Shown: positions 58,460 through 64,000 of the stretch, one piece after another | How positions within the stretch are numbered: position 1 is the stretch's first letter | How the letters are laid out: each line of letters opens with the position of its first letter | The notes under the pieces: model-generated | The model's database searches: none | What the model was told of the DNA's origin: nothing | What the model saw: the letters and a program-made list of their open reading frames with translations, nothing else | Translations under genes and position numbers: made by a program | From: Sarcophilus harrisii | Taxonomy: Eukaryota > Chordata > Mammalia > Dasyuromorphia > Dasyuridae | Reading direction: 5' to 3' | DNA length: 64,000 bases | Assembly (NCBI RefSeq): GCF_902635505.1 | Contig: NC_045428.1 | Location: 301,063,107-301,127,106 of the forward strand

Positions 58460-58800
58460 GATTAAAATATTATATTATATTATTATATATTATTATATTA
58501 TTAAAATATATATTATGACATCATAATATATAATATAATATAAAATCTGGTTTATGATATATTATATAATATATCATAATATGATATATAATATAGTTTA
58601 TATAATAATATATAACATGACATATAATATATAACATGATAAAAACATTTTATGATATAAAATATATTTTATGACATGAGAATATATAACATGATTATAT
58701 ATTATGTGGTAATGATATATAACATGATATAATAATATATAGCATGATCTATAATATATTATGATAAAATAATGTATACTATGATCTATAATACATGTTG
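58460..58800. repeat. AT-rich tandem/palindromic tract
   Basis: About 340 bp of almost pure A+T made of degenerate atataacatgat / atatcatattat units with many inverted matches. Followed by an acatacat run. ORFs in it are artefacts. Confidence 0.95.
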
Positions 58801-58959
58801 TATTAAATATATACCAACACAAATAAATATGTACATACATACATACATGCACACACATACATATAAGTAATTTGTCAACTTGCAATTTTCTAAGTCAATA
58901 TTCAGCCTGCATGAATACATCTCTATTTGAGTTTGATACTGAAATAGATGACTTCTCAA

Positions 58960-59600
58960 GTATCTTCCAGCTGTAATTATTTTGATCTTTTGATTCTCAC
59001 AATAGATAAATGATGATAGCAGCTCATTTCTATGGAACCTTAAGCTTTAGGAACCATATTCCTATATAGTGAAAGGAGATGATTCCCATTACCTTCCCCA
59101 GCCTAGCTAATGCAATCACAAGGTGTTGCAGTGATTAGAGCTCTGGGCACTGAATTCAGCCTCAGACGCTTATTAGCTGGGCAAGGAATAGATAATAGAG
59201 AAGAGATGTTAATATAGTAAAGACAATGTGAAGGGGTGTCTCTGCCCTGTTATTCCTTTGCATAAGGTGAAGAAATTTCCCAGATAGAATTATAGAAATA
59301 CCTTGCCATTGGCTGGCTGAAGATTGCCTTTTAAAAAGCGAGGATTGCCAGTTCTCCAGTAGTTCAAGGAAGTAAACTGCTTTGTGAAATGAAACTCCTG
59401 ATCTTCTCTCAGAAAGGAGGAAGAAATTTCTGTCTATTCTCCCCTATTGGTGAAGGTGTCTTCTACAGAACTACTTGCCCAGTAAGAAATAGCATATCTA
59501 GTATAGAGGAAGGAAAAAGTCAAGAGATAAGTGAAAGAAGCTCTTAAATGAATGTGAGCCCTGGTAGACAAGAAGAGAGCTACCTATGGATTCAAGAAAG
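58960..59600. other. Unassigned intron sequence
   Basis: PLA1A intron 7. Some MIR-like words, but no clear feature and no PLA1A exon. Confidence 0.35.
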
Positions 59601-59609
59601 GATTAGGGA

Positions 59610-59748
59610 GCAGCTAGGTGGCTCAGTGGATAGAGCACCCTGAAGTCAGGAGGATCCGAGTTCAAATCTGGCCTCAGACATGTAACACTTCCTAGCTGTG
59701 TAACCCTGGGCAAGTCACTTACCCCCAATTGCTTCAGCCAAAAAAAAA
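59610..59748 (+). mobile_element. Short marsupial SINE, plus
   Basis: gcagctaggtggctcagtgg, ccgagttcaaatctggcctc, aaccctgggcaagtcactta and an A-tail of about 11. One of the least decayed copies in the window. Confidence 0.92.
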
Positions 59749-60204
59749 AATTAGGTCTTTAAGTCATAAGTTGAACTGAGACCAAGAGAAAGCTCAGGAA
59801 GCCCAGGAGGGACCAATACGAGGATACCAAGAGAAAAAAAAAAGTATGTCAAGATTCTTCAGGGTGAAGGGGACAAATTAGCTGCCTTGACTGCACATGT
59901 TCCCTCCATGTTATATCTCACCAACAGCATGATCTATATAAGCCCAATCTTCCCACTGATACTGTGTATATTTGTAGGAGAATGTGTTTAGGGATAATTT
60001 GGGGAAGTATCTCATAGTTGTTCTTACTAATCATCTTGTAAATGTCTTTTCTTTGAGTTAATTATATTTGCTGACTGACTGAAAGGTTAATATCTTGGTG
60101 GGAATTGGTTCACCATCATTTTTGAAGTGGGAATCCATAGATACCTTTGAATGCAGGGTAGTATCAGCCAGCATTTGGAGATAGAACTCAATTTGCAAGT
60201 GCCA

Positions 60205-60320
60205 TTGGGAAAAGGCACTTACAACAACCCTGTGAGATAAGTACTACAGGAATTATAACCCCCATTTGGCAGATAAGGAAATTGAGGTTAAAAAAGGCTT
60301 GCCCATATTCATCTAGGAAA
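60205..60320 (-). repeat. MIR-type fragment, minus
   Basis: acaaccctgtgagataagta, cccatttggcagataaggaa and attgaggtt. Confidence 0.6.
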
Positions 60321-60324
60321 GAGC

Positions 60325-61155
60325 CCTGAGTTGTTGTGTGAGTAGAGAGAAGTTACATTCCAGAGGTTCTGTGGAAAAAGAAATTATGCAGTTTGGCAAC
60401 TGATTGTGGAATTAGTGAGGTAACAGTGAGGTTATGAACCTGGGTAACTGAATAATGGTGGTTTCCTCAACAGTAAAAGAAAAATTTGTAATAGGGGTGG
60501 GTTTGAGAGAAAGGAACAAATGAATTGTATTTTAGACAATTTTGAGTTGTCTAAATGACATAGTTCAAAATGTCCTATAGGCAATTAGTAATGTTGAATT
60601 GGAACTCAAGAGAGAGATTAGGGTTGGATATTTAGGTCTGAGAATCATCTGTATAAACATGAAAATTGAACCCAGAGGAGTTGCTAAAAGTATATATATA
60701 TATATATATATATATACTTGTCCAAGACAGAGCATTGGGGGGGGAGTACCTACAATTTGTGTATGTGACATGAATGAAGATACATCAAAGTAGACCAAAA
60801 AGGGTTAGACCATTCTCAATGTTCCAAACTTCAATATTTAAGAGAATATGCAGAAGGTGATCAACAATCTTAAAGGTTGCATATAGGTCTGAGAAATGAG
60901 AAGAGTCATTACATTTGACAATGAAAAGATCTTTGTTAACTTTGGAAGGAGCAGTTTTATATGAATGATGAAAGTCAGAAACCAGATTTTAGAGGGTTTT
61001 AAATAGAATGAAAGGAGAGGAAAGTAAAGCTTAGCCAAGAAGAATAGATATGAGAGGAGAGTAAGCAGGAATCATCAGATCAAGTGAGGGGGTTTTTAAG
61101 AAGTAAAGACCTCGGAGTGTTTGTAGACAACAGGAAAGAAGTCAGAAGACAGGAA
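60325..61155. other. Unassigned intron sequence with a short TA run
   Basis: Nothing recognised except (TA)n at about 60690-60715 and a G-run near 60737. Confidence 0.4.
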
Positions 61156-61159
61156 AAGG

Positions 61160-61300
61160 TTAAAAAATGAGACAGACAGATAGATAGTCAGGAGGAAGAC
61201 AGAGAGATAGTCAGGAGAGAACAAAGAGTGAACAGAGAGAGAGAAAGAAGAGATAGAGAATACACACAGAGAAAAGAGAGAAAGAGAGATAGAGATAGAG
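61160..61300. repeat. (GA)n-rich tract
   Basis: Degenerate GACA/GAGA purine-rich sequence. Confidence 0.9.
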
Positions 61301-61309
61301 GAACTAGAG

Positions 61310-61890
61310 ATTATCATGAAGATACATAAAATATTTGAGAGTAGTAATGCATAAAGATGCAATGATTAAAAATTATTAGATAATAAAATTTTAGAGTTCT
61401 TGAATATAGGAAGTAGAACAATTTGTGGTTAATGATGAGGTCAAGGGTGTGATTATACTGTGTGTAAGTAACTGAGGTTGAGTGGAGGAGGAGGTCATGG
61501 GATTGAGTTCACTGAGGAACTGGGAATTCAATGTATTTGAGGGAGCATCAATATATTTTTTGAAATCCCATAATATGAGAATAGGAGTTGGGGTAGAGAA
61601 GGGGACTGTCAGATAAGAGGCACTGAACCTACTAAGAAAGAAAAGAAACTGTTTTGGGAGTCAGTAAATAATGGCTGCCAGGATCTGGATTAGGTGACAA
61701 ATTTAGATAGAGTGAACTTCAAGGGAAAAGTTTCTGAATGAAGATGGTAGAATATTCCAACTCCTTCAATGGGCCAGTGGTTATGGAGACATAACCAGGG
61801 CTGGAGAGAGTAGCTCGGAAAGCAGTGAAATGGAAGGATCCAGTCTTTGTAATGGTCAGAAAATGAAGGGAGCATGAGATGAGAGACACT
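61310..61890. other. Unassigned intron sequence
   Basis: PLA1A intron 7. No exon or clear repeat. Confidence 0.35.
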
Positions 61891-61899
61891 GCTAAACAA

Positions 61900-62085
61900 C
61901 AAATGTTGGTTCATTTGTGCCTTATAACAATTCTGTGAGGTAGGTGCTATTATCCCCATTTTATAGCTGAGGTCACTGATTTCACTGACAGACAGAATTT
62001 AAGCGATTTGCTCGAGATCATACAACTAATAGAAATTGAATCCAGATTTGAGTTCAGGTCTCCATGATTCCAGGCCTAAATCTAG
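61900..62085 (-). repeat. MIR/Ther-type SINE, minus
   Basis: aacaattctgtgaggtaggt, tattatccccattttatagc and tgaatccagatttgagttca. Confidence 0.7.
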
Positions 62086-62569
62086 GCCTGAATGTGCTGT
62101 TCAGGAAGAGATGAAATGGGACCATGTGGATTGAAATAGATGTAAATAACTCTGGTTGGGGAAGAAGACTTATTTTTCCAAAGATAAAGGTTAATACCTT
62201 TGGGATGGAGAAAATATATAGGGGATAGTAGAGAAGGGGAGGGATGAATCTAAGCAGAAAATCAATTGTTTGGAAGTCTGCTGATGAGAGTAGCTGCTTA
62301 CAAGGTTCAAGGTTTGCTCATTCAGTCCTCAGCACAGCTCCTATTTCTGGAGACAGAAGGCAGTGTTGTTGTATCTTAGGCAAGATTGGCCTGAAAGAAA
62401 ATATCACTTGAACCTGGCAGTGTTTTGTGAAAATACATAAATATTTGAAGGGTCTATAATTTTATTTTTTGTTTGTTTTTATTTTTTTAATTTTAATTTT
62501 TATTCATTTATTTGTTTTATTTTTATTTTATACTTTATTTTTATTATTTATTTATTTTAAAAATATAAC

Positions 62570-62995
62570 AATTCTTTATTTTTCAGAGCACACACAAAGA
62601 TAGTTTTCAACATTCACCCTTGCAAAATCTTGTGTTCCCATATTTTTCTCCCTCCTCACCCACCCCAACCCCTATTTCTCCTCCCCCAAACAGCAAACAA
62701 TCCAACAGAGGCCAAACACATGCAATTCCTCCAAATATATCCCCACATCCATAATGCTGCACAAACAAAAAAAAAAAAAAATCAGATCAAAAAGAGAAAA
62801 AAATGAGAGGGAAAAAAAAAAAAACAAGCAAGCACATAACAAAAAAAGTGCAAATACTATGTTGTGGTACATACTCAGTTCTCAGTCATTTCTGTGAATG
62901 CAGATGGCTCTCTCCATAACAAGTCCATTGGGATTGGCCTGAATTACCTCATTGTTGACAAGAACCAAGTCCATCACAGTTGATCCTATGATTTT
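62570..62995 (-). mobile_element. L1 3' end, minus
   Basis: aagatagttttcaacattca, cccttgcaaaatcttgtgtt, aaaatcagatcaaaaagag and gaatgcagatggctctctcc. Preceded by a TTTA-rich tract at 62460-62570. Confidence 0.83.
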
Positions 62996-63064
62996 CTTAG
63001 TATGGAGAAACTCTTGTTGTAGAAACTCCTTCCACTGATACAAATCACACACTATTTATGGCTT

Positions 63065-63185
63065 AGTAAATAAAACCAAAGGATTTGCTTGAGTTAGCTA
63101 GGAATTTGCCTAGGGTTACCCTGATAGTAAAGGTCAGAGGCAGGATATGAACCCAGGACTTTTGGCCTCCAGCCTAGCTTTCTAT
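63065..63185 (-). repeat. MIR/Ther-type SINE, minus
   Basis: gaatttgcctagggttaccc and gaggcaggatatgaacccag to ctttctatccact. Confidence 0.65.
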
Positions 63186-63204
63186 CCACTTTATCAGTGG
63201 TATC

Positions 63205-63770
63205 AAACTCAGAATCAGCACTACTAACCAGTACATAAGGACTAAAGCACATTGAAGAGTCAGCATAGGATCATATGGAAGTGTCAGACATTCCAGAGTA
63301 TGGTCTGAATCAGATTAAAATCTGATTTGGAAATATTTACCAAAATAAATAAAAATACAATAAATGTAGATGTCAATTTGTGGTTGTATAGATGGTACAG
63401 TAGATAAGACACCAGCCCTGGAATCAGAAGGATCTGAGTTCAAATGTGGCTTCAGACACTTTATACATATTAGCTATGTGAACCTGGGCAAGTCACTTAA
63501 CCCCAGTTGCCTAGTTGAAAAAAACCCAGCAACAAACAAATATAACAAACCAGTACATTAGGATCTCTGTGGGCTACATGTTTATTTAGAAAAGCCACTA
63601 TCTATATTTGTGTTTTTATTTATTTTATTAAATATTTCCTAATTAGATTTAAATAGGGTTTTTAATTTTAATTTTTAAAATTAGATTAATTTTAATCCAA
63701 TCTGGTTTAGGCCACACTCTGGAATGGTTCTGTCCATATGTCTGACACTTCTATACTAAGCTATGCTGCC
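63205..63770. mobile_element. Possible hAT-like non-autonomous DNA transposon, split by a SINE
   Basis: Starts at tatcaaactcagaatcagca. ccagtacataaggac recurs as ccagtacattaggat after the SINE. Imperfect inverted arms (63261-63315 and 63696-63770) share gaagtgtcagaca and ttccagagt. The interior is very AT-rich. No transposase seen. Confidence 0.45.
63385..63545 (+). mobile_element. Marsupial SINE, plus
   Basis: gatggtacagtagataagac, gatctgagttcaaatgtggc and aacctgggcaagtcacttaa. Tail aacaaacaaa. Confidence 0.85.
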
Positions 63771-64000
63771 TCTATAATGTAAGCATATCCAAGCCAAAGA
63801 GCTCACAAGAAAAATATTCCTCTGCCATGATGTCACCCAAGGCTTCCAAATGTAACTGCCATGGCCAAGACTCCTGTCTTGGAAAGAAGCTTCTTTAGTA
63901 GCAGCTCAGCAACATTAAAAAAAAAAAAAAGTCTTATAATTTTAAATTAATTTTATTTTTTTTTACTATCTGGCTGAGAAACGGAGATCAGTATCTCCTG

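Noticed and set aside
2191-63545. tRNA-like B-box sequences (gagttcaaatc) at many sites
   Set aside because: They belong to SINE heads; no intact cloverleaf with anticodon arm and acceptor pairing was seen, so no tRNA gene is called.
57900-64000. Further PLA1A exons
   Set aside because: I looked for the human-like exon after SCPRIG (around the KIEPLPKEVKVYLLTTS region) and did not find it; it is presumably beyond the window.

Overview
This 64 kb window is a piece of mammalian nuclear genome, almost certainly from a marsupial; I cannot name the species. Two host genes were recognised by reading exon translations against recalled human proteins. Most of the remaining sequence is interspersed repeats. 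The SINE heads and tails, the L1 3'-UTR types and the RTE-like pieces are those I associate with metatherian genomes, mixed with old mammal-wide MIR and L2 fossils. CpG is strongly depleted everywhere except one short GC-rich block.

Layout. 0-6.9 kb: repeats only, namely L1 pieces, two LTRs of one family in opposite orientation, an L1 nested in an older L1, and microsatellites. 6.9-7.6 kb: a CpG-rich, repeat-free block, probably the promoter and non-coding first exon of ADPRH. 11.24-15.58 kb, plus strand: ADPRH, which removes ADP-ribose from arginine, with three coding exons joining cleanly into a 361-residue protein. 15.6-25.4 kb: intergenic sequence, including a possible long ADPRH 3' UTR, an LTR and a locally repeated unclassified element. 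25.4 kb to beyond the right edge, plus strand: PLA1A, the secreted phosphatidylserine-specific phospholipase A1. Seven exons are present, covering the signal peptide and the whole Ser-Asp-His catalytic triad. The C-terminal exons were not found before the window ends.

The plus-plus ADPRH-PLA1A order matches what I recall of human 3q13.33 (CD80, ADPRH, PLA1A, POPDC2), so this is an ancestral mammalian neighbourhood. The two genes have unrelated jobs: cytosolic arginine de-ADP-ribosylation and extracellular lysophosphatidylserine production.

PLA1A introns are large and full of mobile elements. Intron 2 holds a nearly complete ORF1-only (HAL1-like) element, a minus-strand endogenous retrovirus remnant and a second HAL1-like copy. 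Intron 5 holds about 2.5 kb of antisense L1 ORF2 and an inverted repeat. Intron 7 holds a very AT-rich block of about 340 bp.

I found no sign of a new biological system. The points most worth a second look are repeat structures (inverted LTR pair, inverted repeat at 50.2/51.3 kb, reiterated L1 ends, unclassified three-copy repeat) and gene-model details (ADPRH N-terminus, promoter and 3' end; PLA1A start codon).
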